The notes under the pieces were generated by a model. The model was not told where the DNA came from. It did not search any database and saw only the letters and a list, made by a program, of their open reading frames with translations. From Vicia villosa (Eukaryota; Streptophyta; Magnoliopsida; Fabales; Fabaceae): a stretch of DNA of 64,000 nucleotides. Positions 53,001 through 63,827 of this stretch are shown piece by piece; the first letter of the stretch is position 1, and the number at the start of each line of letters is the position of its first letter. The position numbers and the translations under genes were made by a program. The stretch is taken from positions 496,001-560,000 of the forward strand of contig NW_026705297.1 of the NCBI RefSeq assembly GCF_029867415.1. The letters run 5' to 3'.

Positions 53001-54342
53001 GTTTTTTATAATAAGGAGATTAAAAACAAAGAATTAAGTCATGACTATAGCGGAATGAATTTTTGTTATGTCTTTTTCAAGAAGAAAATCAATATTAGTA
53101 GAAATAACATCTAATTTAGAAAAACTTATAGCCAGGTACAATTATTTTTTTTTATAAATAAAACCTATATTTTAAGACAATTATATTACAATTTTTGTTA
53201 GGTTAAATTATAAAATGAAAATCTAGGATGTTGAGTGAAGTTAAGTAGAGTCGAAATTAAGGGTTTGTTTGGATGCTTGGGCTGACTTAGAGACAGAGAG
53301 TACATATTCTTGAATCCTATGCGCTTTACAAGTTTTATGCTGTGGAATAAATTGAAAAATAACCCTCACAATTTGTATTATATAACTTTTTGGTGAAAAT
53401 TTGCAATATGTATTAAAATAAAGAGAACCTAGAAGGTTGCCACAAAAATCAAAAGAAAATCTCATAATTTTTACTATTTAAGTATATCATACATAAAAGA
53501 ATATAATTATGGCAATTATATTAAACCAACTCAATTAATACAATTAGCAGTAGGAATTCGAGTTTAAATTCACAACATCTCATTTATTCACATCTAAGGA
53601 TTGAAATGTGAAATGATTATTCATATTACAATTTAATTATCAAAACTTCCTCAATTCTTCTTTTTAATAAAACAATACTCTTAAAATGATAAATACTTGT
53701 ATTTTCACTTAATGCAATATTTTTTTCCACCACTATTGGCTAGACTAAGATATTAAATGTGTAATAAATGAGAAATTTTAAGTTGGAACAAACAAGGTTC
53801 TTGCAATTTTCAAATGAGTTATATTTATAAAATCAACTACACACAAATTTACTAGTCTCACGATAAGTGTCCTCTTTAACATTTTTACACTTTTTAAGAA
53901 AATATTAATTATGTTGATTTCAATGATAAAATGAGTCTCATTTACTAAAATAACTTTATAAATAAAGACAGTGGAGTACTTAAATGAATTAAAATACAAT
54001 AAATAAGGGTAAGTTAGTGAAAAGAAATAATAAATGTCACATTACTATTATAAATGGACAAATAATTTGAGACAAATAAAAATAGGAAAGGGGACACCTA
54101 TTGTGAGACGGATGGAGTAATAAATAATGTAAGTTTTAATTTACAATGTACTCTATTATAGTGATATATAATTATAGTTAATGTACAGTATATATATTAT
54201 ATATTCATATAAAAATTGTTTGTTAGTTTATAAAATGTTAATTTATAAAAAATGTTATTTATAAAAAAAATATGAAAATGTTAATATAATAATAAATAAA
54301 ATGTTTGTTAGTTTACAATTTTTTTTAAAACGTTAAAATATA
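53001..54342. other. AT-rich intergenic DNA
   Basis: No gene or terminus is seen. Short minus ORFs at 53,241-53,465 and 53,778-53,999 match nothing known. Confidence 0.5.
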
Positions 54343-54780
54343 CACTACAAAAAAAGTGCTCCCCAGCGACACATATTAGCGACGTGGCTGTCACGTGGGT
54401 ATTTATTGCCTCTAGCGACGTGACTACCACGTCGCCACATGTTTTTAATTTTAAAATAACTTTATAAACATAAAGTAAGGATGAGTCAGACGTTGGGTTA
54501 CGTGAATAAAGTTGCGACGTGGGTCAAACGTCGCTACATTAAATGTATAAATTATAAATTTAAAAAGCAATAACGTTCACATGGGGGGAGATTCAAATTT
54601 TAAAAAATTAAGTAGTGACGTTGTAAACACGTCGCAACATTTAAAACGTTATATTGAATTGACTAGGTGACAGGATTTATGGCAGAGACATTAATTAAAT
54701 GTTACCGTTTGCTTGTTGCGACGTGTTTACCACGTGGCAACTAGCGAAATTAATTTCACGTCGCTACATTGCGTATAAAT
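54343..54780. repeat. CACTA left subterminal repeats
   Basis: Inverted pairs such as GCGACGTGGCTGTCACGTG, GCGACGTGACTACCACGTCGC, GCGACGTGGGTCAAACGTCGC, and GCGACGTGTTTACCACGTGGC, 5-8 bases between arms. The same unit fills 59,248-59,510 at the other end. In known elements such repeats bind the TNPA-like protein. Confidence 0.85.
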
Positions 54781-54925
54781 CAATGCAATTCACTTCACTC
54801 CACCACACCTTCGTTGCAGAACAAGAACAACAATTCATCCCCAAAACCAGAACAAGAACAACAACTTCAATCTCCCAAAATCCAACTCCAATTGCATCAA
54901 TCCAAATATTTTTTTGATATCAAAG

Positions 54926-55011
54926 GTAATGAAGAGGTTGAACAAGTATTATGTTATAATTTTATTCTTTATTCTGTTATTAATTTTTGATTTTTTTTGG
55001 TATAGTTTTAG
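54926..55011 (+). other. Putative 5' UTR intron 1 of the CACTA transposase
   Basis: ATCAAAG then GTAATG at 54,926 and a T-rich tract ending TTTTAG at 55,011. The next exon (55,012-55,066) is a GAAGAAGGAG-type repeat without ATG. Inferred from splice-site patterns only. Confidence 0.4.
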
Positions 55012-55128
55012 TAGATTGAAGAAGGAGGAGAGTAGATTGAAGAAGGAGGAGTAGATTGAAGAAGAGGTAAGTAATTAAAATATATTTTTAGTGTAATTTG
55101 TAATGATTTTTGGGTTAGATATATGGTA

Positions 55129-55272
55129 CTCCCTCCGTCCCAAATTATAAGAGAAATTCAATTTTTAGATTCATTGAATAATTAATGTATCTGGTCTGTA
55201 TATAGATCAGATACATTAATTATTCAATGAATCAAAAAAGAGAATTTCTCTTATATTTTGGGACAGAGGGAG
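55129..55272. mobile_element. Stowaway-type MITE nested in the CACTA intron
   Basis: Ends CTCCCTCCGTCCCAAATTA and a matching inverted copy with a few mismatches ending GGGACAGAGGGAG, flanked by TA at 55,127 and 55,273. The middle folds perfectly on ATGTATCTGGTCTGTATATA / TATAGATCAGATACAT. Length 144 bp. Confidence 0.93.
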
Positions 55273-55311
55273 TATATATTTTTGGGATACATTTATTAAA
55301 ATAGATTTATA

Positions 55312-56310
55312 ATGTGTTTGTATAAATTGTAAAACTATTAGAAATAAATTGATATATTAAAATTGTTATAATGTGTTTTAAAAAAATTGATATATTAAAA
55401 TTGTTTTTAGTATAATTTTTATTAATATTTTTATTAAAACTATACAAACATTATTATATATTATATATTAAAACTATTAATATTATACAAACATTAAAAT
55501 TATTAAAGTTGTTTTTAGTATATTGATATATTAAAACTATTATTAAAATTATTATATATATTATAATATTTTACAGTATATAAAATAGATTATTATAAAT
55601 ATTAATATAAATTTAAAAAGAATATAATAGTTATATATATTATAAAGTTTTCATTTTTAAGAATATAATATAAATATATACTATAAAGTTCTCACTTTAA
55701 AAAATATATTTTTATAACTTAAATAAATTTTATATATGTAAAACTAATATAATAGTTATATATTATAAAGTTTTCATTTTTAATTTTTATTATATATATT
55801 ATTTATTATAATGAGAAATATTATACTAAAAAAAATTTTAATAAAAAACAAAATATGTATATGTATATCATATTTTTAGTAGATTTATTAATTAAGATAT
55901 GAATGTGTTTGTATATAGATTTATAATGTGTTTGTATAAATTGTAAAACTATTAGAAATAAATTGATATATTAAAATTGTTATAATGTGTTTTAAAAAAA
56001 TTGATATATTAAAATTGTTTTTAGTATAATTTTTATTAATATTTTTATTAAAACTATACAGTATATAAAATAGATTATTATAAATATTAATATAATAGTT
56101 ATATATATTATAAATATTAATATAATAGTTATATATATTAAATAAATTTTATATATGTAAAACTAATATAATAGTTATATATTATAAAGTTTTCATTTTT
56201 AATTTTTATTATATATATTATTTATGATAATGAGAAATATTATACTAAAAAAAAATTTAATAAAAAACAAAATATGTATATGTATATCATATATTTAATA
56301 AAAACATTTT
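55312..56310. repeat. Duplicated AT-rich blocks in the CACTA intron
   Basis: Block 1 (TAATGTGTTTGTATAAATTG... to TTTTATTAAAACTATA) occurs at about 55,315-55,445 and 55,925-56,058. Block 2 (ATATTATAAAGTTTTCATTTT... to TATGTATATGTATATCATAT) occurs at about 55,755-55,872 and 56,177-56,292. The different offsets (about 610 and 420) imply a tandem duplication followed by a deletion of about 190 bp in one copy. Confidence 0.8.
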
Positions 56311-56711
56311 TTATTTTTATTTTTTATTTTATTCATATATAATAGATTTAAAACTGAATTTGTATATATGTTATAAAAACATAATATGCATGTGTTTGTA
56401 TATTTCCAAATATAATAGTAATATTTCTTATTTCTTATTTTTTTTTTATTACTATATATGTAACAAAAACATAACAGTAGTATTTTTATTAAATAATATT
56501 TCTAATATATGTAGTTTAAAATGTGTAGTTAAAAAAAATTATTTTATGGTTAAATATGTTCAATATAACGCGTGTAGTTAAAAATATTAGTAGTATTGTT
56601 ACTAAATAATAGTTTTAAGAATAGTAAATATTAACTAGTACACGTCTAAGAAGAATATTAAGTTGATTAGTATTCTAACTCCAAATGACAATGATTGTAT
56701 AAATGTGCAGT

Positions 56712-58020
56712 ATGGAATATTATCGGTATTATCGTAGTTGGATGTACGATAGAACATTTCCAGGAAGAATGGGACTTAAACCCAATTTTATAGTAGGAGT
56801 TGAAGGGTTTATAAGTTGGGCGTTTGCTCAGGAATTATGTCGAAGCGAAGGAGGAGTTAGGTGTCCCTGTCTTAAATGTGAATGTAGACCAATAATTAGT
56901 GACCCACAGGAAATAACAGCTCATTTGCATAGAAGGGGTTTCATTGCAAATTATTGGGTTTGGACGTTTAACGGTGAAGAACTGCCTAGTAACGTACAAG
57001 AGACTAGCAACTCTCATGCTTCAAGTAGTCGGCCGCCTGTGGAATATGAGGAAAACTTTAATCTGATTGGTGACATGGTTGAGGATGCTTTTGGTGTGAA
57101 CGTGACCTATGATGAGCCTGAAGATTTTGGTGGGGAAGAGTTGCCGAATGAGGAAGCGCAGAAATTTTATCAGTTGTTGAATGAGATGAATACGCCGTTG
57201 TTTGATGGATCGTCTGAGTCAAAGTTATCAATTTGTGTGAGATTGTTGGCCGCCAAGGCAAATTGGAATGTTCCTGATCAGTGTTTGGAATTCTTCGTAA
57301 AGATGATGTTGGACTCAACTGCAATGAAAGACAACTTGCCTACAACATTTTATGAAGCAAAGAAGTTGGTGTCGAAGTTGGGCTTAAGAGTAAGAAAGAT
57401 TGATTGTTGCATTAATGGCTGTATGTTGTTCTACGACAATGAGTTTGGTACTCAAGATGGGTTGTTGGAGGAATGTAAGTTTTGTGAGAGTCCAAGATAT
57501 AAAGTTCCCAGTAGAGCCGTTAACACTAATCAAGACCGTGTAGCAGTAAAGTCCATGTTTTATCTTCCAATAATACCAAGGTTAAAAAGAATGTTTGCTT
57601 CAATGCACAGTGCAAGTCAAATGACATGGCATCACACAAATAACACAAGTCCAGGCACTATGAGGCATCCATCTGATGGCGAGGCATGGAAGCATTTTGA
57701 TCGAATGCATCCTGATTTTGCCGCAGAACCTAGAAATGTCAGGCTTGGATTATGCTCGGATGGATTTACTCCCTATGTCCAAGGGTCGGGAACCGCATAT
57801 TCTTGTTGGCCAGTTATTGTAACCCCTTACAACCTCCCTCCTGAGATGTGCATGACAAAACCATACATGTTTTTGACGTGCTTCATTCCAGGACCTTCGA
57901 GTCCAAAAGCAGGAATTGATGTGTATTTACAACCTTTAATTGATGATTTGAAGAGATTGTGGATTGGAGAATGGACTTATGATATATCACGTAAAGAAAA
58001 CTTTATAATGCGAGCTTCAT
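56712..58020 (+). pseudogene. CACTA TNP2-type transposase, N-terminal part
   Basis: Starts MEYYRYYRSWMYDRTFPGRM, a transposase-associated domain (residues about 1-85, with CPCLKCEC as the Cys cluster). A linker and KLSICVRLLAAKANWNVPDQ / LGLRVRKIDCCINGCMLFY follow. The Transposase_21 core begins at about residue 295 (RLKRMFASMHSASQMTWHH, PRNVRLGLCSDGFTPY with its conserved Asp, and YMFLTCFIPGPSSPKAGIDV). After FIMRASL the sequence jumps to the far C-terminal domain: the Cys/His and remaining catalytic part are lost. The ATG at 56,712 directly follows a splice acceptor. An upstream in-frame ATG at 56,703 would lie in the intron. Confidence 0.9.
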
Positions 58021-58591
58021 TGATTGTGGATTGTTACCAATTGCATTTGGCTCGCTACCCAAACATGTTCTTGATCCACTGACTGAAATTAGTCAGTTTT
58101 TTAGAGATATTTGTGCGTCAGCTTTAAAAGTGGAAGACATCATGAAGTTGGACCAAAACATTGCAATCATTCTTTGTAAGTTGGAACAAGTATTTCCGCC
58201 TGGTTTCTTCGACTCAATGGAACATTTACCTGTGCATCTTGCATATGAAGCCTTTCTTGGTGGACCAGTTCAATATAGGTGGATGTATCCGTTTGAAAGG
58301 TTCATGGGTGATTCAAAGCGATCAGTGAAGAATAAAGCAAGAGTTGAAGGTTCTATATGTGCACATTACCTGCATCGAGAAACATCACATTTTTGCAGTC
58401 ATTATTTCAATCACTTGATGTTAACTCCTAGAACCATACGGAATCCGGTAAATGTCAACCAGAGGAGTCAATTCACCTTATCAGTATTCGGTCTTCCAGA
58501 GGAAATTTGGCGGCCAGCTATAGACGTGGTGACCGCAATCTGTTTCAAAGACTTCAGGATGGAGAGGGTGGATCGCGTCAACCAAATCTGA
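58021..58591 (+). pseudogene. CACTA transposase C-terminal DUF4218-type domain
   Basis: In another frame than the N-terminal part: LPIAFGSLPKHVLDPLTEIS, CKLEQVFPPGFFDSMEHLPV, YRWMYPFERFMGDSKRSVKN and KARVEGSICAHYLHRETSHF. This is the conserved domain found after the transposase core in TNP2 proteins. The junction at about 58,020-58,035 marks the internal deletion and a frame change. At about 58,500 homology ends again. Confidence 0.88.
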
Positions 58592-58863
58592 CACAGGAAC
58601 AAACTGAATTAGTAAGGCAATTGGCGAGACGCGAAAGTGAGGCCCAGATCGAGATGATGCGGAAGAAGCAGGCTGATATGGAGGAGCAGCATGCGCGACA
58701 GATGGAGGGCATTATGAAGAAGCAAGCTGAGATGGAGGAGCAGATGAGACGGTTTATGCAAGGAGGTGGAAATTACAGTAATGCTCCTCCTCAAGAGCCG
58801 GAGGATGACGGGGTGGCTGATGATTTTAATCCGGATAATTATTTTCCGGATGATGCGTCTTGA
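58500..58863 (+). pseudogene. Coiled-coil C-terminus of a second CACTA gene (TNPA-like)
   Basis: A frame reading LTQEQTELVRQLARRESEAQ, then heptad-like repeats (MMRKKQADMEEQHARQMEG, MKKQAEMEEQMRRFM) and an acidic end with NPDNYFPDD. It resembles the C-terminus of the second, DNA-binding gene of plant CACTA elements. Directly fused to the transposase remnant, it suggests that a second deletion removed the intergenic region and most of that gene. The frame differs from the DUF4218-type domain, with overlap at 58,507-58,591. Confidence 0.6.
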
Positions 58864-59247
58864 AAACATTTTGTATTTTATTTATTTTTAATTTATTTTT
58901 ATGTAAAATATTCTACATTTTAATTCATTACAGTATTAGTTTTAAATTTTTAGTTTTAATTAATTGAATTTATTATATAATGTTTATTATATGAATTTAT
59001 TTTATACAAATTTATTATATAAATTAGTTTTTATAGATTTTAATATATAAATTTTATTTTATAGGTTTTATTATATAAATTTTATTTTATAAATTTTATT
59101 ATATAAATTTTATTATATAAATTTTATTATATATATTTTATTATATATATTTTATTATATATATTTTATTATATATTAATTAATTATAAAAAATATATAA
59201 AACAAAACAAATCTAGCGTGAATAAATTTTAAAAAAAAAAAGCATTT
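58864..59247. other. AT-rich 3' part of the CACTA element
   Basis: Includes a degenerate TTATATAAATTTTAT tandem repeat (about 59,040-59,175). Non-coding. Confidence 0.6.
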
Positions 59248-59510
59248 AATGTAGCGATGTGGTAATCACGTCGCTACATTGGTCAGCAAACACACTGCCC
59301 CACACCTGCCACGCCTGCTGTGTGTCAGATGGATGTTCCCCATGTTTCCTTGTTGCGACGTGGGAGTCACGTCGCTACTTTCTGACGTGGTCTCCACGTC
59401 GCTACAAGTTGCCACTTTGTCTCCTGCGACGTAGTGGCTCACGTCGCTACTTTTTTGTTGCCACGTGATATTTCATGTTGCGACGTGTTTCCCACGTCGC
59501 TGCAGAGCAT
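59248..59510. repeat. CACTA right subterminal repeats
   Basis: Units AGCGATGTGGTAATCACGTCGCT, GCGACGTGGGAGTCACGTCGC (each shown without flanks), TGACGTGGTCTCCACGTCGC, and GCGACGTGTTTCCCACGTCGC mirror the left end. The short plus ORF at 59,259-59,468 is a translation of these repeats. Confidence 0.85.
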
Positions 59511-59520
59511 ATTTTTTGTA

Positions 59521-59523
<3 letters not shown>

Positions 59524-59594
<71 letters not shown>
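59524..59594. repeat. (TA)n microsatellite abutting the CACTA element
   Basis: About 35 TA units start immediately at the transposon end, so the ATA target duplication is part of the tract. Copy number may be assembly-dependent. Confidence 0.95.
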
Positions 59595-59597
<3 letters not shown>

Positions 59598-61131
59598 AAA
59601 ATGCTAAAACATTAATATATATTTAAACAATTTTACAGTATACTTACAATATTTATTACTTATTTTATTTAGTTAATTTATACAATAAATAAAATCATTT
59701 TTAAAAGTTCAGTTATAAACAAAAATTAATTGCGTTAAAAATTCAATAAAAAAGTTTTAAATAATAACGTTTTGACAAATAAATAATAATATACTGTACA
59801 AATAATAATATATTGTAAATAATAATATATTGTACATTTTTTATAATAATATAGTTTATTATATTAACGTTTTGACAAACAAATAATAATATACTGTACA
59901 AATAATAATATATTGTACATTTTTATATATATTAACGTTTTAACTAACAAATATTTAGCAAACATTTTATAAACTAACAAACATTTACAAACATTTTTTT
60001 ACATATAATACATATACTGAATATTTAACAAACTGAATATATAATACATATACTGAATATATAATACATACTACACATTAACTGACAATATATATATACT
60101 AATAATATATACAGTACATTAACTATAATATACATACTAATACAATACTAAATATATAATATATAACTTTCAGTTTCATAAGAAAACAGTATAAACAAAT
60201 TGACCTAGTGGTAGCACCGTTTTTCTGTAATTCTCCATTGCCCAGTTAGCCAAACAAGGAATATGGGTACTAATAATGGAGTTCATAGGTTGGAAAACCA
60301 AAACTCGCCCTAATGGCAGGGGGTATCATATATTTATCCCTATATTTTTTTATAATCGATTTGATTATAGACGGCTAAATTAAAAAAAAAATTTTTTTTA
60401 GTATACATAGTCATAATTATTATTAGAAATTTATATACACAATCATGAGAGTTAAAATTTAAATTTTAGTGTTGATGTTGAATCTAATAATATCAATTTT
60501 TAGTAGTTGAATTAGAATTTACAAACTATAATCCAATGTAATAACTAATTATACACACTATAACCCAAATTTATATTAGATTAAAAGTGAAATATTTTAA
60601 ATTACATAAAATATATAGCTAGGATCCGTACCTTTAGAATCAAGACTATAACACTTTCTTTAAATTTAATAAAGTATAAATGGTACAAAAATTAGTCTTA
60701 CTATAATATATAACCAAAGTCTTTGTTAATAATATATTACCTATCTATTCCTACATGAATCACACTTTGTATCATATGCTTAAATTATTATTATAACATA
60801 AGTAATTAAATAATTCAAATGAATCTTACTATAATACATGATCAAATTCTTTGTTAAGAATATATTACCTAAGGCTTTTATAATATATATTCACTTAAAC
60901 GTAAATATTTGGACAGACTTTCACATATTTCAAATATGATATTTCTATTTTGTCGACACTTGCTTAAATTTTATTTTGAGATGAGACTTGAGTTATATTC
61001 CTTTTAGTTGTCATCATCAGATAATACAATTTATCAAATTTTGTTGATCTAGTTGCATTTTTAACTGCTTTATAATTTATTTGTCATCAAAGCTTAGTTG
61101 TTATCATAACAAAGTATGTACGTCTTTAATA
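59595..61131. other. AT-rich intergenic DNA
   Basis: Contains tandemly repeated AATAATATATTGTA units (59,785-59,925) and ATACATATACTGAATATATA units (60,003-60,070). At about 60,200 GACCTAGTGGTAGCACCG looks like a Pol III A-box of a SINE, and GGTTGGAAAACC at about 60,283 is at best a ruined B-box. No gene. Confidence 0.45.
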
Positions 61132-61415
61132 CACTACTACGAAAAATCCCTTTCCCAACGGTTGAAAAAGGGGTACCATCACGCGGGTCATACGTTGTTA
61201 AGTAGGGTGTGATTGTAAGTTCACTATTTCTATCACGGTCTGGAAACATTTATTGAAAGACAGGACACACGCCACTTATCACAACGATTATACTTATAAA
61301 CCATTGTGATACTTACATATAGGTACTGTGTTCGAAACCCATCAACACAAATTTTGTAAATCATAAATGATCTTTGATCACGGTTACAATATATAACCGT
61401 TGTGAAAAATATCCA

Positions 61416-61919
61416 AAGTTTATTATATAATATGTATATTTCTTGTTTTTGATACACCTCACTAAAAAAAAGACAAGCTTCCAAATTGATGAAGAAGTCT
61501 AGTTATAATCTGAAAATTAAGCTATTCTTGAAAACCAACTTAAACAAACCATTATTTTCTGATTGCATGTGTCTCATCATGCATTTCATGCTCTTTTACA
61601 TATATATTGTGATTTATTGGTCTAACTTCTTAGATACATCGTTGTCTTCAATTATAGTTAAATTTCTTGTAGTTAATGAAACTTAACTATAATCGAAGAC
61701 AACGATGCATCTGAGGAGCCAAGTCATTATACCATAATCTATATGTAAAAGAATATCAAATGAACAATGAGACACATGCAATCCAAAAACAATGGTTTGT
61801 TTAAGTTGGTTTTCAAATACAATTTAATTTTAAGATTATAGTATCTATGTCAATTTAAATGAATGTATTTTAAGTGAGGTGTATGGAAAACAAGCAATCT
61901 ACATATTATATAATAAACT
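61416..61919. repeat. Large inverted repeat (arms about 240 bp)
   Basis: Left arm AGTTTATTATATAATATGTA at 61,417 pairs with TACATATTATATAATAAACT near 61,917. Further in, AAAACCAACTTAAACAAACCATT pairs with AATGGTTTGTTTAAGTTGGTTTT (61,532 / 61,790, 20-base cores), and CATCGTTGTCTTCAATTATAG pairs with the arm at 61,690-61,705. The loop is about 22 bases at 61,660. Expressed RNA would be a long double strand. The ORF at 61,486-61,686 lies in the arm and is not a gene. Confidence 0.8.
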
Positions 61920-62044
61920 CAAACAACATCATGCAACCGAACCAGATATTATAAATTTTTGAGCAATGAAAAATATATATTATAAATTTTCATGACGCAC
62001 CTTTTATTGAAACTAATCGTGGAACATGAATCAATTCTGATGTT

Positions 62045-62147
62045 CATCTAGTTTGTGAAGCAATGAAAAAGAAATACAAGGAGGAAGAATCATACAAAAT
62101 AGCTTCATATTTCTTATATTTTTTCTCATTGTATCTCAAACTAGATG
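62045..62147. ncRNA. Hairpin 1, precursor-like
   Basis: CATCTAGTTTG at 62,045 pairs with CAAACTAGATG ending 62,147. The stem continues with GCAATGAAAAAGAAATACAAG against CTTATATTTTTTCTCATTGT with a few mismatches. It resembles a small-RNA precursor in size; expression is not known. Confidence 0.45.
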
Positions 62148-62263
62148 AAGTTTGTTGCCGCTGTTTTCATTAACGATGTGTTGTTCTTGTTGAGTGCTAC
62201 AATAACCATGAAAGTTATCAACATGTGAAAATGTAAACTTATTTGTCAACAGAGTATGAAAAA

Positions 62264-62367
62264 CATCTTGTTTGTGAAGCTATGAAGAAGAAGTACAAGG
62301 TGGATGAAGTTTCCATCATAACTTCATGCTTCTTGTACTTTTTTTCCATAGCTACACAAACAATATG
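62264..62367. ncRNA. Hairpin 2, precursor-like, related to hairpin 1
   Basis: A 48-nt arm from CATCTTGTTTGTGAAGCTAT pairs with the arm ending ATAGCTACACAAACAATATG, about nine mismatches and an 8-base loop (TCCATCAT). Its left arm is clearly related to that of hairpin 1 (TTTGTGAAGC.ATGAA.AAGAA.TACAAG), so one arose by duplication of the other. Confidence 0.5.
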
Positions 62368-62811
62368 TGCCATAGCAAATTATGGTCTTTATTAAAGTAG
62401 TGAAGACAAATAAAAAAAATGAGAATAATTAATCAACAAAAACAACATGCAACAAACGAGATAATGAGGAACTATCTAACAATAAGATGTAAGAAGAAGA
62501 ATACCTTAATGTATGAAGCACAAGATTCAGGGTTAATGGCGAAGAAGAAGAGAAAAAATGGGTGCTAGGGTTTCACTGTGAAGGAAACGACGCTATTATT
62601 AATAAGTGAGAGTTCATTCGCTTATATATGGGTAAATTATTTCACAACCGTTATCTAACAACTATATTGATATATATTTATTTATTATAAATATATCACA
62701 ACGGTGGAACGTAGCAACCGTAGTCATATCCCTTTAATTTTTTATATAAAAATAAATAAAAAAGAAAAGACGCGCCTTAACATTAAATGAATAATATATA
62801 TGATGGCGCTG

Positions 62812-62868
62812 AGGTTCGAACCCATGAAAGCTTGATGGTTTTACCACTGTTGGCTATTCAACCGTTGT
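62812..62868 (-). other. tRNA-like sequence in the non-coding CACTA element
   Basis: On the minus strand: TAGCCAACAGTGGTAAAACC and, 22 bases on, GGGTTCGAACC, a perfect B-box core, ending CAGCGCCA. It looks like a decayed tRNA or SINE head. No full cloverleaf can be drawn. Confidence 0.3.
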
Positions 62869-62998
62869 TATATATAATTAATTCTTAATAAAAAACAAAA
62901 ATAATATGGTAGCGTCTTATTTTAGAGATGTCACCATAGTGTAGTGAAGAACCGTGGTGACCATAGCGTTGTTGCTTACGCGTTTTGTAGTAGTGATA

Positions 62999-63569
62999 GA
63001 ACTTGCTTGATTAATAATCTGCAAAATAAGGTTATGGTATAATTAATTTCATTTTATTATGATCTTAATTTTTTTATTGAATATAATGAAATAGGAAAAT
63101 GACATGTAATGTATGATTGGCCAACTAACATTGTCTATGTCACTCAACAAGTGTCACCTATTTAAACAAATTACATAACTTATTTTTAACCAAAAATAAT
63201 AAAGATCAAAATTGTTTAAAAATGAAATAGAGAAATTGATTTCATGAATTAACCATAATATAACAATCAAAACAATTACTTAACCTATATAAAAATAATA
63301 TATTAAAAATAAATTAATTTAATAGTTAAAATTTGTTATATTTTTTTCTATGTAGAAGTGAAGAGTGAGTATTAAAGTATTTGAGTAAAAATATATAAAT
63401 ATTTCATAAAAAAAGTTAATTTTTTTCAAAAGATAAAATTACAATTCTTTACACATATTCTTTATTTTTAGTATACTAATAAATGTTTTAAAGATACATG
63501 TTAGTTTTTTTTTTTTTTAAAATTGTAGTTCATTTTAGTCATTCACAAAAATTGGCAAGCCTTGATTAA
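62999..63569. other. AT-rich intergenic DNA
   Basis: No gene, RNA or element end is seen. Confidence 0.5.
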
Positions 63570-63765
63570 TCATTGAGAAAAAAAGTTTATATTTAATCTT
63601 AAAAAAATTTAACTGAGTCATGTTAGTCTCTCTGTTAATATTTTTCTCAAACCAATTTTTTTCTACTTTTGAATGGTAACTGAATTGTCATGTGTATTAT
63701 TTATGCCACATGTATCATTTACAAAAAGTAAGAAATCATCCCAGACCACCCTAGTAGCATAACTA
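63570..63765. repeat. Repeat block C, inverted copy
   Basis: Reverse complement of 51,820-52,010, with scattered substitutions and small indels. It lies 60 bases left of block B here, whereas at 51 kb a coding-like segment separates the blocks. Confidence 0.7.
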
Positions 63766-63827
63766 AATCTTCCTAAAAGATCATTAACAAGTGAAACAAT
63801 AACAATAATACACAAGAATACATAACA

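Larger units (their letters stand above)
55067..56710 (+). other. Putative 5' UTR intron 2 of the CACTA transposase
   Basis: Donor GAAGAG|GTAAGT at 55,067, acceptor AAATGTGCAG at 56,710, two bases before the transposase ATG at 56,712. The 1.64-kb span is extremely AT-rich and holds a MITE and duplications. If real, it explains the long untranslated lead and decides the start codon. Confidence 0.45.
54343..59523 (+). mobile_element. CACTA transposon, 5,181 bp, target duplication ATA
   Basis: Left end CACTACAAAAAAAGTGCTCC; right end on the minus strand CACTACAAAAAATATGCTCTG; both continue with CAGCGAC. ATA flanks both sides (54,340-54,342 and 59,524-59,526), the 3-bp duplication expected of CACTA. 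Inverted GACGTG...CACGTC units crowd both ends. It encodes a TNP2-type transposase with a large internal deletion plus a coiled-coil C-terminus, so it is probably immobile without a helper. Confidence 0.95.
61132..62995. mobile_element. Non-coding CACTA-type element, 1,864 bp, with three large hairpins
   Basis: Ends CACTACTACGAAAAATCC at 61,132 and, on the minus strand, CACTACTACAAAACGCG at 62,995. Target duplication ATA at 61,129-61,131 and 62,996-62,998. Subterminal AACGGTT / ACCGTTGTGA motifs occur on both sides (for example 61,154, 61,380-61,405, 62,640-62,660, 62,700-62,725). No transposase is present. The interior holds one hairpin of about 500 bp and two of about 100 bp. Confidence 0.85.

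Noticed and set aside
61486..61686. 66-codon ORF with a hydrophobic stretch
   Set aside because: It lies in an arm of the large inverted repeat of the non-coding CACTA element.
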